In this document: positions 25,942 through 34,791 of the stretch, piece by piece
Numbering within the stretch: position 1 is the stretch's first letter
Layout: each line of letters starts with the position of its first letter
The notes under the pieces: model-generated
What the model was told of the DNA's origin: nothing
Databases searched by the model: none
What the model saw: only the letters and a program-made list of their open reading frames with translations
Origin: an uncultured Arsenicibacter sp.
Lineage (GTDB): Bacteria > Bacteroidota > Bacteroidia > Cytophagales > Spirosomataceae
Assembly: GCF_945952095.1 (NCBI RefSeq)
Contig: NZ_CAMFHL010000007.1
Coordinates: 1 to 64,000 of the forward strand
Length of the DNA: 64,000 nt
Direction: 5' to 3'
Translations under genes and position numbers: made by a program

Positions 25942-26754
25942 ATGAGCAAACTTCGTATTTTGTACGTTGCCAGTGAAATTTATCCTTTTTTGAAGACATC
26001 AGAAGTCGCCGACTTTGTGCGTAAGTTACCCCAGGCCATGCAGGAGCGAGGAATGGAAATCCGGATTCTGGTGCCACGTTTCGGGCTTATCAACGAACGC
26101 AAGAACCGGTTACACGAAGTCGTACGCTTGTCGGGTATTAATATTTCGGTTGGTGACGAGGAAAAACCACTGATTATCAAGGTGGCATCTATCCCAAGCG
26201 CCAAGTTACAAGTTTATTTCATTGACAACGAAGACTATTTCCAGCGGAAGTACGTTTTCTTTGACAAAGAAGATCGTTTCTATGCAGATAACGATGAACG
26301 GGCTATTTTCTTCTGTAAAGGTGCATTAGAAACTGTAAAAAAATTAGGCTGGTCACCGGATATTGTTCATTGCAATGACTGGATGACGGCGCTGATTCCG
26401 TTATATCTGAAGACGACGTATAAGAACGATCCGATGTTTAAGGACACCAAGTCGGTGTTCACCATTTATAACAACAGCTTTGAGCACCGGTTCAATCAGG
26501 ATGAGCTTATTGAAAAAGCCAAAATGATGGACATCGATGACGAGATGCTGGCTCATCTGAAATCAGCCGATTTCGAAGGATTTGTCCGTCTGGGTGCAAC
26601 CTATGCGGATGCCGTTGTTAAGGCAGAAGATGAAGTAAGTGAAAGTTTGAATGCTATCCTCAATGACATTCCCAAAAATAAACTCGGTCGTACAGAAGAT
26701 GACAAAGATGTTGCCAGCCGTTACTACAACCTCTACACGCAGCTTGCTGGCTAA
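25942..26754 (+). CDS. Short glycogen/starch synthase-like protein (GT5 N-domain only)
   Basis: 270 aa. It matches only the N-terminal catalytic half of GT5 starch/glycogen synthases: RILYVASEIYPFLKTSEVADFVRKLPQAM, RILVPRFGLINERKNRLHEVVR, and PDIVHCNDWMTALIPLYLKTTY. Normal GlgA is ~480 aa; the C-terminal Rossmann domain with the second substrate-binding part is absent. The substrate loop reads KTSEVAD instead of KTGGLAD. Similar short proteins are common in Bacteroidota, so this is a family form and not a fresh truncation. Catalysis is doubtful. Its end overlaps the next gene by ~50 nt. Confidence 0.82.
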   Translation: MSKLRILYVASEIYPFLKTSEVADFVRKLPQAMQERGMEIRILVPRFGLINERKNRLHEVVRLSGINISVGDEEKPLIIKVASIPSAKLQVYFIDNEDYFQRKYVFFDKEDRFYADNDERAIFFCKGALETVKKLGWSPDIVHCNDWMTALIPLYLKTTYKNDPMFKDTKSVFTIYNNSFEHRFNQDELIEKAKMMDIDDEMLAHLKSADFEGFVRLGATYADAVVKAEDEVSESLNAILNDIPKNKLGRTEDDKDVASRYYNLYTQLAG

Positions 26755-28135
26755 GGCCACGCTGTTTGCAGGAAGTATCGTGGCGCTGGCTGCCTGCCAG
26801 GAACCGAAAGAAATTGGTTTAGACCCAACCACACCAGTGGGTGTTTTTTATACCGATACCTTAACGATTAACCGCTCAACGATTCTTTTCGATTCAGTTC
26901 GTACCAATAAGGCCGCCGCTTTGCTGGTTGGCCGTTATACGGATCCGGTATTTGGTCCGGTAACTGCCAGTGCCTACACACAACTGTCGCTGGGCAGCCA
27001 GTTTATCGTCCAGGATTCCCTTAAAGTGGATATTCCTGCAAGTCAGATTGTCCACGATTCTACGTTCCTGTTTTTGCAGTATACCTACGCACCGGTCTAC
27101 GGCGGTGATACACTGCAAACGCATGAAGTAGCTGTTCACCGCCTGACGGAAGACCTGTCGCGTACCAAAAATTATAACTATAATTCCTCCATCGGCTATA
27201 GTACACAGCCATTGGGAAAGTTAGCGTTTAAGCCTACACCGGGCAAGAGTGCGTACGTTAAAATTCCGATTGATGCGGCGTTTGGGAAAGAGATCGTAGC
27301 GGTAGCCAATAAAGACGCCGGTAAAGCAGACAGTATTTTCCAGCAGTCAGTAAAGGGAATTGCCTTGATTCCGGGTACCGCTAACCCGTCGGTACTGAAC
27401 TTTGGCGCCATGGGTAGTTCATCTGCCTATACGACTGTATTACAGGTGTATTACCACATTCAGGGGAAAACGACTGTGCTGAGCCAGACTCTGATGGTAA
27501 GTGGGGCACAGGGCCGTTTTAACCGGATTGTACCAAACCGCGCCGGTACACTGCTTTCGGGCCTTAAAGCAGGACAGGCTACTTCGTCAACCGCTACCAA
27601 GGGGCAGACGTTTGTACAGCCGGGTACCGGTGTAACGACAAAAATCCAGATTCCGGGCCTGGACGATCTGAAAAAGCGTCGTGTAGCCATTAACCGTGCC
27701 GATCTGGTGATTACACCGGTAGCAGCACCTAGTGCACAGCTGGATCTGCCGCCATATCTGGTATTGGCAGAAGCCGGCGCACAAAACCAGCTGTTGCGTT
27801 ATCCGTCAACGGATCTCATACAGTTTGCGCCGATTGGTACTGCGGTTTTTAACCGCTCAGTTTCCTCATGGTATTATCCGCAGGTAAGGAGCTACAATAC
27901 CCGTAACAAGTCTTATACCTTTGACATGACGGCCTATTTCCAGACAATTATGTCGGGCCTGACGCCGAATAACGGTTTGTTGATGATGACTCCAAGCACG
28001 GGTAATCTGGTGGATGTAAGCACCGGCTCGGCGGCCAATCAGGCACCTTATTATCTGAACGACCGCCTGTGGCGGATGGTGCTGGATGGCAATGCAAGTG
28101 TTAAAGTCGTTGTGTTTTATACAAACACACTGTAA
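26699..28135 (+). CDS. DUF4270 lipoprotein
   Basis: About 478 aa if started at ATG 26699 (ATG 26708 is also possible; the frame is open from 26651). The lipobox IVALAAC follows a hydrophobic stretch LLAKATLFAGS, so it is exported and lipidated. DUF4270 is shown by GLDPTTPVGVFYTDTLTINRSTILFDSV and the later KKRVAINRADLVITP and ILNDRLWRMVLDGN-type end. It overlaps the GT5 gene in another frame, suggesting translational coupling. The function of the family is unknown; a cell-surface beta-rich protein is likely. Confidence 0.8.
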   Translation: MTKMLPAVTTTSTRSLLAKATLFAGSIVALAACQEPKEIGLDPTTPVGVFYTDTLTINRSTILFDSVRTNKAAALLVGRYTDPVFGPVTASAYTQLSLGSQFIVQDSLKVDIPASQIVHDSTFLFLQYTYAPVYGGDTLQTHEVAVHRLTEDLSRTKNYNYNSSIGYSTQPLGKLAFKPTPGKSAYVKIPIDAAFGKEIVAVANKDAGKADSIFQQSVKGIALIPGTANPSVLNFGAMGSSSAYTTVLQVYYHIQGKTTVLSQTLMVSGAQGRFNRIVPNRAGTLLSGLKAGQATSSTATKGQTFVQPGTGVTTKIQIPGLDDLKKRRVAINRADLVITPVAAPSAQLDLPPYLVLAEAGAQNQLLRYPSTDLIQFAPIGTAVFNRSVSSWYYPQVRSYNTRNKSYTFDMTAYFQTIMSGLTPNNGLLMMTPSTGNLVDVSTGSAANQAPYYLNDRLWRMVLDGNASVKVVVFYTNTL

Positions 28136-28155
28136 CCTATACTCGTAGTAAACGG

Positions 28156-28200
28156 TAAGCCCGGTGCACCTTAGCTGGTGTACCGGGCTTATATTTTTAG
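28156..28200 (+). terminator. Terminator after the DUF4270 gene
   Basis: TAAGCCCGGTGCACC pairs with GGTGTACCGGGCTTA (one G-U pair) around TTAGCT, followed by a T-rich run. Confidence 0.85.
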
Positions 28201-28274
28201 GTCAAAATAGTACATCTTTTAGGCCATTTCACCGGATTGCTGTTACTTTACAGCGTCTACTTAACAAGAAAATC

Positions 28275-30113
28275 ATGTGTGGAATTGTTGCCTATGTCGG
28301 GCCGCGCGAAGCGTGCCCGCTGGTGTTAAAAGGATTAAAGCGACTGGAATATCGGGGGTACGACAGTGCCGGGGTAGCCTTGCTGAACGGGGATGGCCTG
28401 AAGATATACAAGAAAAAAGGAAAAGTTGCTGATCTTGAACACGAACTGACCGGAAAAGACCTGCACGCTACAATCGGGATGGGACACACGCGTTGGGCAA
28501 CGCACGGCGAACCGAACGATGTTAATGCACACCCGCACTATTCCTTTCACCGCGGTCTGGCCATTATTCACAACGGCATTATCGAAAACTACGCGGCTAT
28601 CAAGAAAAGCCTGATCAAAAAAGGCCGTGAATTTCGCTCGGAGACCGATTCGGAGGTACTGATTCAATTCATCGAAGACATTCAGGAAAATGCCGGTTGT
28701 TCCCTGGAAGAAGCCGTCCGGCTGGCTTTGCAGGAGGTCGTAGGGGCCTATGCGATTGTCGTTATGTCGGAGAGCGATCCGACACAGTTGATTGCTGCCC
28801 GCAAGGGTAGTCCGCTGGTGATTGGCGTGGGCGAGAATGAGTATTTTTTTGCTTCGGATGCCACACCGATTATCGAATATACGAAGGAAGTTGTGTATCT
28901 GAACGATTATGAAATCGCAATTGTACGCAACGGAGAACTCAAAATACTGACTCTGGACAATACGCAGACTGTGCCGTATGTGCAGACAGTCGAGCTGGAG
29001 CTGGCAGCCATCGAAAAAGGTGGTTTCGACCACTTTATGTTAAAGGAAATCTTCGAACAGCCGCGCTCTATTGCCGATAGTATGCGGGGGCGTGTGCAGG
29101 CGGCCGAAGGCTACCTGCAGCTTGGCGGCCTGCGCGACTACATGGATCAGCTGGCGAATTCGCAGCGGATTGTGATCATTGGCTGTGGTACATCCTGGCA
29201 TGCCGGTCTGGTGGCTGAATACATTTTTGAAGAGCTCGCCCGCATCCCGGTAGAGGTGGAATACGCCTCAGAATTCCGGTACCGGAACCCGATTATTAAG
29301 GAACGGGATGTGGTGATTGCCATTTCGCAGTCGGGCGAAACGGCTGATACACTCGCTGCCATTGAACTGGCAAAGGCCAAGGGTGCCACAATTTTCGGCG
29401 TTTGTAATGTGGTTGGCTCGTCAATTGCGCGGGCAACCCATGCAGGAGCATATACACACGCCGGCCCGGAAATCGGAGTAGCCAGTACGAAGGCGTTTAC
29501 CGCCCAGGTCACTGTGCTGACGCTGATGGCCTTGGCGGCTGCCGAACGGAAGGGAACGATCTCAAACAGTCTTTTGCGGCAATTACTGGCCGAAATGGAC
29601 AGTATTCCGGCAAAGGTGGAAAAGGTGCTGGAAAGTGCGGCTAAAATCCGCGAAATCGCCCAGATCTTTACATACGCCCGGAACTTCATTTATCTGGGCA
29701 GGGGCATGAACTTTCCGGTAGCACTGGAAGGCGCCCTGAAACTAAAGGAAATCTCGTATATCCACGCGGAAGGGTATCCGGCGGCTGAAATGAAGCACGG
29801 TCCGATTGCCTTGATCGACGAAGACATGCCGGTGGTGGTTATTGCGACCAAAGACAGTTCATACGAGAAGGTTGTGTCGAACATTCAGGAGGTGAAGGCG
29901 CGTAAGGGCCGGGTTATTGCCATCACGACTGAAGGGGATAAACACCTGCCGGATATGGTCGATTTTGTCATCGAAATTCCGAATGTGCATGAGGTACTGT
30001 TGCCGCTGGTGTCGGTTATTCCGTTGCAGATACTGGCCTATGACATTGCGGTCATGCGGGGCCGGAACGTCGATCAGCCAAGGAACCTGGCCAAATCGGT
30101 TACGGTAGAATAA
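28275..30113 (+). CDS. glmS: Glutamine-fructose-6-phosphate aminotransferase (isomerizing)
   Basis: 612 aa. GlmS makes glucosamine 6-phosphate for peptidoglycan and LPS. ATG 28275 is required because the mature enzyme must expose Cys2 (MCGIVAYVG) as the glutaminase nucleophile; the upstream open frame is ignored. The glutaminase domain (GHTRWATHGEPN, HNGIIENY) is followed by two SIS domains (GCGTSWHAGLVAEY; SQSGETADTLAA; AEGYPAAEMKHGPIALID) and the C-terminal DQPRNLAKSVTVE. Complete and ordinary. It has its own terminators on both sides. Confidence 0.97.
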   Translation: MCGIVAYVGPREACPLVLKGLKRLEYRGYDSAGVALLNGDGLKIYKKKGKVADLEHELTGKDLHATIGMGHTRWATHGEPNDVNAHPHYSFHRGLAIIHNGIIENYAAIKKSLIKKGREFRSETDSEVLIQFIEDIQENAGCSLEEAVRLALQEVVGAYAIVVMSESDPTQLIAARKGSPLVIGVGENEYFFASDATPIIEYTKEVVYLNDYEIAIVRNGELKILTLDNTQTVPYVQTVELELAAIEKGGFDHFMLKEIFEQPRSIADSMRGRVQAAEGYLQLGGLRDYMDQLANSQRIVIIGCGTSWHAGLVAEYIFEELARIPVEVEYASEFRYRNPIIKERDVVIAISQSGETADTLAAIELAKAKGATIFGVCNVVGSSIARATHAGAYTHAGPEIGVASTKAFTAQVTVLTLMALAAAERKGTISNSLLRQLLAEMDSIPAKVEKVLESAAKIREIAQIFTYARNFIYLGRGMNFPVALEGALKLKEISYIHAEGYPAAEMKHGPIALIDEDMPVVVIATKDSSYEKVVSNIQEVKARKGRVIAITTEGDKHLPDMVDFVIEIPNVHEVLLPLVSVIPLQILAYDIAVMRGRNVDQPRNLAKSVTVE

Positions 30114-30154
30114 AACAAAATGGGGATTGACTGGTGCCAATCCCCATTTTGTTT
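30113..30154. terminator. Bidirectional terminator between glmS and oxyR
   Basis: A perfect 17-bp stem AAACAAAATGGGGATTG / CAATCCCCATTTTGTTT with an 8-nt loop lies between convergent genes, with T-runs inside both distal arms. Confidence 0.88.
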
Positions 30155-30159
30155 CAGCA

Positions 30160-31101
30160 TTATTTTATAGCCACTACGTGGTTGCGTTTGGGCGTCAGCA
30201 ACTCACGGGGAACATGGGCAATGATTTCGCGTTGCAGGGCATCAATCAGTTTCCGCTTCAGAAACCGGCGATGCACAACCAGGCTGACCTCCCTGACCGG
30301 TTGCGGGTCAAGAAAGGGGCGCAGTCGTTTTTTACGGGCAGGATCAAGGTCTAACGTTGCCAGATAGGGCAGTAGCGTAAAGCCGTCCTGTTTGTCAATG
30401 AGTTTGATAAGCGTTTCGAGCGAACCCGTTTCGTAATGGAGCGAATGCGTATGCGCATTCGACATACGTTCTGTACTACAGAGATTAATGACCTGATCCC
30501 GGAAGCAGTGTCCTTCGGTCAGCAACCAGAGACCTTCATTATTCAGATCATTGTCGCGCAGCACTTCTTTTTCGGCAAGCGGGTGATTATCTGATGTATA
30601 GACAACAAACGGTTCATGAAAAAGCGGTTGTTCGTAAAGCCCGGATTCGTGTAAAGGCGTTACGACAAGGCCCACATCCAGCAGGCCGTTCCGCAGTTTT
30701 TCCAGAATCTGCTCGGTAGTAAGCTCCTGAATCTGAACCGTTACAGCTGGTCTTTTTTCGATAAAACTACCAATAAAGTAAGGGAGAAGGTAGGGGGCCA
30801 GCGTAGGAATAATTCCTAGCTTAAGCTCTCCGCTCAGATCATTATTCGCATCCCGTACGATTTCAGGTATACGGCGCGCAGCCTGTATTACTCCACGGGC
30901 CTGGGTAAGAATCAGCTGACCGGTTTCGGTCGGAACAACGGGCTGTTTGGAACGGTCAAAAATCAGAATACCAAGCTCATCTTCAAGCTTTTGGATTTGC
31001 ATGCTTAAGGTAGGCTGGGTTACGTGACACGTTTCCGCAGCAGCAGAAAAATGGCGGTACGTGTCAACGGCAATAATGTACTCGAGCTGTGTAAGAGTCA
31101 T
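30160..31101 (-). CDS. oxyR: LysR-family peroxide sensor OxyR
   Basis: 313 aa from the ATG at 31101; the longer frame to 31230 gives an unlikely N-terminus. Winged HTH at 1-60 (MTLTQLEYIIAVDTYRHFSAAAETCHVTQPTLSMQIQKLE) and a LysR substrate domain. The redox pair falls exactly at Cys199 and Cys208 (EGHCFRDQVINLC), as in E. coli OxyR, so it should sense H2O2 by disulfide formation. It diverges from an unknown exported protein, and hemH, an AhpD-like gene and ahpC lie within 3.5 kb; all are plausible targets. Confidence 0.93.
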   Translation of the reverse strand: MTLTQLEYIIAVDTYRHFSAAAETCHVTQPTLSMQIQKLEDELGILIFDRSKQPVVPTETGQLILTQARGVIQAARRIPEIVRDANNDLSGELKLGIIPTLAPYLLPYFIGSFIEKRPAVTVQIQELTTEQILEKLRNGLLDVGLVVTPLHESGLYEQPLFHEPFVVYTSDNHPLAEKEVLRDNDLNNEGLWLLTEGHCFRDQVINLCSTERMSNAHTHSLHYETGSLETLIKLIDKQDGFTLLPYLATLDLDPARKKRLRPFLDPQPVREVSLVVHRRFLKRKLIDALQREIIAHVPRELLTPKRNHVVAIK

Positions 31102-31262
31102 ACGAATGGCCCGGCAACGAGGTGCTCCTGCGGACAAGTTTTTGAAAAAGGGTGCGAAAAAAGAAAAAAATTCTTTACCTGCTTTGCTTAATGTTATAAA
31201 ATAACCGATAAACGCAAAACAAAGTGCCACATTTGTTAATTTTAAAAGAAAAACTTCGTTCC

Positions 31263-32057
31263 ATGAAACCTGTTACGTGTATTCCTGTACTACTTTGCCT
31301 TTATTTTTGTAGTGTACTGACTGGTTTCAGTCAGTCAGATAAATCAAATCCGCCCGCTGAAGGTTTCGATCTGGCTGGTTCTGATGCGAAAGCCATTGAA
31401 CTGGCAGACGGGGCCATGAAAGCCATGGGAGGGCGTAAAGCGTGGGATAATACGCATTTTCTTGCATGGAATTTTTTTGGTAACCGCCGTCTGATCTGGG
31501 ATAAATGGCGTGGAAACGTCCGGATCGATAACCTGAAAAATGACCAGACTGTCATCCTGAATATTTTCACCGATAAAGGCCGTGTTTTTAAAAACGGAGC
31601 AGAACTCACTGATGCTGACTCGGTAGCGAAATATGTTAAACAGGGGAAAGGAGCCTGGATCAACGACTCGTACTGGCTGGTGATGCCCTTCAAACTCAAA
31701 GATTCCGGTGTGACGCTGAAGTATCTGGGTGAGGAAAATACGCAGGAGAATAAACCGGCCGACGTGATCCAGATGACCTTCAAAAGCGTTGGTAATACCC
31801 CCGACAATAAATACAAGGTCTGGATTGATAAAAACACGCATCTGGTTTGTCAATGGGCCTATTATCCCAAATTCACCGACGAAAAACCTGGTTTTATCCG
31901 TCCCTGGGGTGATTACCAGCGCCATGGCCAGATACTGCTGGGCGGCGACCGCGGTGATCGTGACATTACCGATATTATGGTATTTACCGGATTGCCGGGT
32001 GAGGTGTTTACGGATTTTCCGAGAACCGATCTTACGCGTTATCCGCAGGCAAAATAG
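31263..32057 (+). CDS. Exported protein of unknown function
   Basis: 264 aa from the ATG at 31263, which begins a signal peptide (MKPVTCIPVLLCLYFCSVLTGFSQ); the frame is open from 31224. The mature part begins with SNPPAEGFDLAGSDAKAIELADGAMKAMGGRKAWDNT and continues with beta-rich text (FLAWNFFGNRRLIWDKWRGN; TFKSVGNTPDNKYKVWIDKNTHLVCQWAYY), which loosely recalls the lipoprotein-carrier (LolA-like) fold. I do not recognise a named family. It is divergent from oxyR and 38 nt upstream of hemH, so it may be part of the same stress-related unit. Confidence 0.75.
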   Translation: MKPVTCIPVLLCLYFCSVLTGFSQSDKSNPPAEGFDLAGSDAKAIELADGAMKAMGGRKAWDNTHFLAWNFFGNRRLIWDKWRGNVRIDNLKNDQTVILNIFTDKGRVFKNGAELTDADSVAKYVKQGKGAWINDSYWLVMPFKLKDSGVTLKYLGEENTQENKPADVIQMTFKSVGNTPDNKYKVWIDKNTHLVCQWAYYPKFTDEKPGFIRPWGDYQRHGQILLGGDRGDRDITDIMVFTGLPGEVFTDFPRTDLTRYPQAK

Positions 32058-32095
32058 TGAACTAATCGACGCCTGGATACCTTACTTACATACGT

Positions 32096-33160
32096 ATGGA
32101 AGCTACTGTTTTACAAAAACCTGCTGCAACTAAACAATTAGGAAAAACCGGCGTATTGCTGGTAAATTTAGGAACTCCCGATAGCCCTTCGGTGCCGGAT
32201 GTACGCAAATACCTGCGTGAATTCCTGATGGACGGGCGGGTAATCGACATTCCGCTGATTCCCAGAACACTGCTCGTGAATGGTATTATTGCACCGTTCC
32301 GTGCCCCCAAATCAGCCAAAACCTATCAGGAAGTCTGGACCGAAAACGGTTCTCCGTTGAAATACTACGGTGAAGTGGCTGAGCGTGAACTGCAACGCAT
32401 GCTGGGCGATGATTTTGTGGTGAAACTGGCCATGCGCTACCAGAGCCCGGGTATTCAGGCCGGTCTGGAAACGTTTCAGAAGCAGGGCCTTACCAAAATA
32501 ATTGTTATTCCGTTTTTCCCGCAATATGCTTCTGCCACGACCGGATCGATTCACGATAAGGTAATGGAAATTGTGCGGGGATGGCAGATTATTCCCGAAC
32601 TTTCCTTTGTCAGCAGTTTTCTGGACCATCCGAAATTTGTCGAGGGGTTTGTCCGGAATGCCCGGAAATTCATTCAGCAAACCGACTACGATCACTTTGT
32701 GTTCAGCTACCACGGCCTGCCCGAGCGGCAAATCCGGAAAGGTGACGTGACCAAGGGCCAGGTCTGTAAGCTAGGCAGTTGCTGCGACTCGCTCAATGCC
32801 ATGAATCAATACTGCTACCGGGCACAGTGTTTTGAAACAACACGCCGGCTGGTTAAGGAACTCGGCATTCCGGAGGGTAAGTACACTACCTGTTTTCAGT
32901 CGCGCTTAGGCAAAGACCCCTGGATTCAGCCGTATACCGAAGATCTGGTAAAGGAACTACCGAAAAAAGGTATGAAGCGGGTGCTGGCGTTTTCCCCGGC
33001 GTTCGTCGCCGACTGTCTGGAAACAACGATTGAGGTCGGAGAAGAATACAAGGAACTATTCGAAGAACACGGCGGCGAACAGTGGGATCTGGTTGAAAGC
33101 CTGAACGATAGCCCGCTCTGGATCGAGCTGCTTGCCGATTTGGTTAAATCGCGGGTATGA
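32096..33160 (+). CDS. hemH: Ferrochelatase
   Basis: 354 aa. HemH inserts iron into the porphyrin to make heme. It has GVLLVNLGTPDSP at the start, the catalytic FSYHGLPERQIRKGD with the invariant His, and FSPAFVADCLETTIEVGEEYKELFEEHGG with the conserved Glu cluster. Several cysteines (KLGSCC, YRAQCFET) may bind an iron-sulfur cluster, as in some family members; this is an inference. It is 38 nt after an exported protein and near oxyR; in E. coli hemH is an OxyR target. Confidence 0.95.
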   Translation: MEATVLQKPAATKQLGKTGVLLVNLGTPDSPSVPDVRKYLREFLMDGRVIDIPLIPRTLLVNGIIAPFRAPKSAKTYQEVWTENGSPLKYYGEVAERELQRMLGDDFVVKLAMRYQSPGIQAGLETFQKQGLTKIIVIPFFPQYASATTGSIHDKVMEIVRGWQIIPELSFVSSFLDHPKFVEGFVRNARKFIQQTDYDHFVFSYHGLPERQIRKGDVTKGQVCKLGSCCDSLNAMNQYCYRAQCFETTRRLVKELGIPEGKYTTCFQSRLGKDPWIQPYTEDLVKELPKKGMKRVLAFSPAFVADCLETTIEVGEEYKELFEEHGGEQWDLVESLNDSPLWIELLADLVKSRV

Positions 33161-33254
33161 CGTTTATTTCAGGTCTGTAACCCGTATGAAGTATGGAAAC
33201 TGCTTCCGGTATCGGAAATTTACGAAGGTATTGAGTTCAACGCTTTGGTTTAGC

Positions 33255-33287
33255 TAAAAAATAAGGGCGGGTCACAAGACCCGCCCT
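33255..33287 (-). terminator. Terminator of the AhpC/AhpD-like block
   Basis: A perfect 10-bp stem AGGGCGGGTC / GACCCGCCCT around ACAA, with a T-run on the minus strand (TATTTTTT), 24 nt after the AhpD-like stop. Confidence 0.85.
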
Positions 33288-33310
33288 CTGCATATCTGTA
33301 CTAATTGCCT

Positions 33311-33898
33311 TTACAGCACAGTAATCAATCCTTTAATCACGGCACCTAACCGGATCGCTTCGAAAACACGGGCCTCGCTGGCACCATGCTTCAGTACGCT
33401 TTCCTCGTGTGAACGAACGCACATCTCACAACCGTTGATCGCCGACACAACCAGGCTCATCAGTTCAAAGAACTCCTTGCCCAGCACCGGATTCATCATG
33501 ATGCTCATCCGGATACCCGCCTGTGTGTTGTTGTAATAATCTTTACCAACAAAATGACGGAAACGGTAGAATACGTTGTTGGTGCTCAGCAGCGATGTAC
33601 AGGCGAGTGTTTCCGCAATCTGTGCATCTGTAGCACCTTCCTGCCGGGCGGCCTCGCTTAACGAGTCGATCAGCGGCTGGTGCTTTTCGTTGGCGGCTAC
33701 CGACAACGCTAACAACCGGGCTTCCTGTTTGCTCAGTTGCTGGCTACTGTTCAGGGCATTGCCAACGTTTATCTTCAGGTCGCGCAGAAACCGGCTGTCA
33801 GATTTGCTCAGCGAATCCAGTACCGGATACTCAGCCGCCGCATCCAGACCTACCAGTCCCAGCAGCGATACAACCGTTTCGTTTTGTGTTGAAACCAT
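33311..33898 (-). CDS. AhpD-like alkylhydroperoxidase (carboxymuconolactone decarboxylase family)
   Basis: 195 aa from ATG 33898; a TTG 6 nt earlier is possible. The all-helical AhpD fold is shown by the catalytic motif C157-x-x-C160-x-x-x-H164 (GCEMCVRSHEE), which forms the redox disulfide, and by the upstream helix text KEFFELMSLVVSAIN. AhpD-type proteins reduce AhpC. It lies 100 nt after an AhpC gene on the same strand, so the two very likely work as a peroxide-scavenging pair in the cytosol. Confidence 0.88.
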   Translation of the reverse strand: MVSTQNETVVSLLGLVGLDAAAEYPVLDSLSKSDSRFLRDLKINVGNALNSSQQLSKQEARLLALSVAANEKHQPLIDSLSEAARQEGATDAQIAETLACTSLLSTNNVFYRFRHFVGKDYYNNTQAGIRMSIMMNPVLGKEFFELMSLVVSAINGCEMCVRSHEESVLKHGASEARVFEAIRLGAVIKGLITVL

Positions 33899-33998
33899 AG
33901 TCAAAGAGTGAAAGAATGAAAGTGCGACAGAGCGGCAGCATAATGGCTCACTGCATCATCTTTGCCGCTCTTTCGCAGTATGGGGTACTAAACCGTAG

Positions 33999-34553
33999 TT
34001 ATACGGTAAGCGTTTCCTGACCTTTAACCCAGTTACATGGGCAAAGCTCGTCAGTTTGCAGGGCGTCCAGCACGCGCAGGACTTCGTTTACGTTACGGCC
34101 TACTGACAGATCGTTAACCGATACCCAGCGAACGATGCCCTGTGGGTCAACGATGTAGGTTACACGGTAAGCTACCTTCTCGTTTGCTTCCAGGATACCC
34201 AGTTCTTCCGCCAGTGACTTTGACGTATCAGCCAGCATCGGGAAACGCAGGCCGCGCAGGTCGTCGTGGTCTTTACGCCATGCCAGGTGAACAAACTCAC
34301 TGTCGGTAGATGCACCGATCAGAACGGCATCACGGTCAGCGAAGTCTTCGTACTTGCTGTTGAACTCTGCGATTTCTGTCGGGCAGACAAACGTAAAGTC
34401 CTTCGGCCACCAGAACATCACCAGCCACTGGCCGTTAGCTTTGTGGTCTTCAGAAGAGATTTCGTAAAACTCGTTGCCTTTTTCAAGCGAAACAACGGCT
34501 AATTTCTTGAACTCAGGGAACTGAGAGCCAACTGAAATAATGTGATTTTTCAT
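33999..34553 (-). CDS. ahpC: Peroxiredoxin, alkyl hydroperoxide reductase subunit C type
   Basis: 184 aa. Typical thioredoxin-fold peroxiredoxin with peroxidatic Cys57 in DFTFVCPTEIAEF and a C-terminal resolving region with C171 and C173 (ELCPCNW). It reduces H2O2 and organic peroxides. The partner AhpD-like gene is next, and oxyR is 3 kb away. The AT-rich 34554-34740 region upstream contains TATTTTTG on the minus strand (34598-34605), a fit to the -7 consensus. Confidence 0.93.
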   Translation of the reverse strand: MKNHIISVGSQFPEFKKLAVVSLEKGNEFYEISSEDHKANGQWLVMFWWPKDFTFVCPTEIAEFNSKYEDFADRDAVLIGASTDSEFVHLAWRKDHDDLRGLRFPMLADTSKSLAEELGILEANEKVAYRVTYIVDPQGIVRWVSVNDLSVGRNVNEVLRVLDALQTDELCPCNWVKGQETLTV

Positions 34554-34597
34554 AGTTATTTATCAGATTGTATTGAACTGAAGCATATTCGACTGTA

Positions 34598-34605
34598 CAA
34601 AAATA
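34598..34605 (-). promoter_or_regulatory. Candidate -7 element of ahpC
   Basis: Read on the minus strand it is TATTTTTG, fitting TAnnTTTG, about 45 nt before the ahpC start. No good -33 element is visible, which would suit an OxyR-activated promoter. Confidence 0.4.
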
Positions 34606-34742
34606 AGTTGTAACAAATTTTAAACCTTATTGGTTTTGTCTATGAGCGATAGATAAAATCAGTCAACTTTTAAAAATGAAAACGAATGTTCACAGAGTAC
34701 CAGATACGTCTGGTGAAATATGATTATTCATATATAAAAAAA

Positions 34743-34767
34743 ATAGCCGGATGGTGTTTCCGGCTAT
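34743..34767 (-). terminator. Terminator after the unknown gene at 34792
   Basis: ATAGCCGG and CCGGCTAT form an 8-bp stem, with a run of seven T following on the minus strand. Confidence 0.75.
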
Positions 34768-34791
34768 AGTTCTGATAAGAATCATATTTGG

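Noticed and set aside
28335..29689. Long antisense frames within glmS
   Set aside because: They mirror a conserved gene on the other strand and show no domain or start context.
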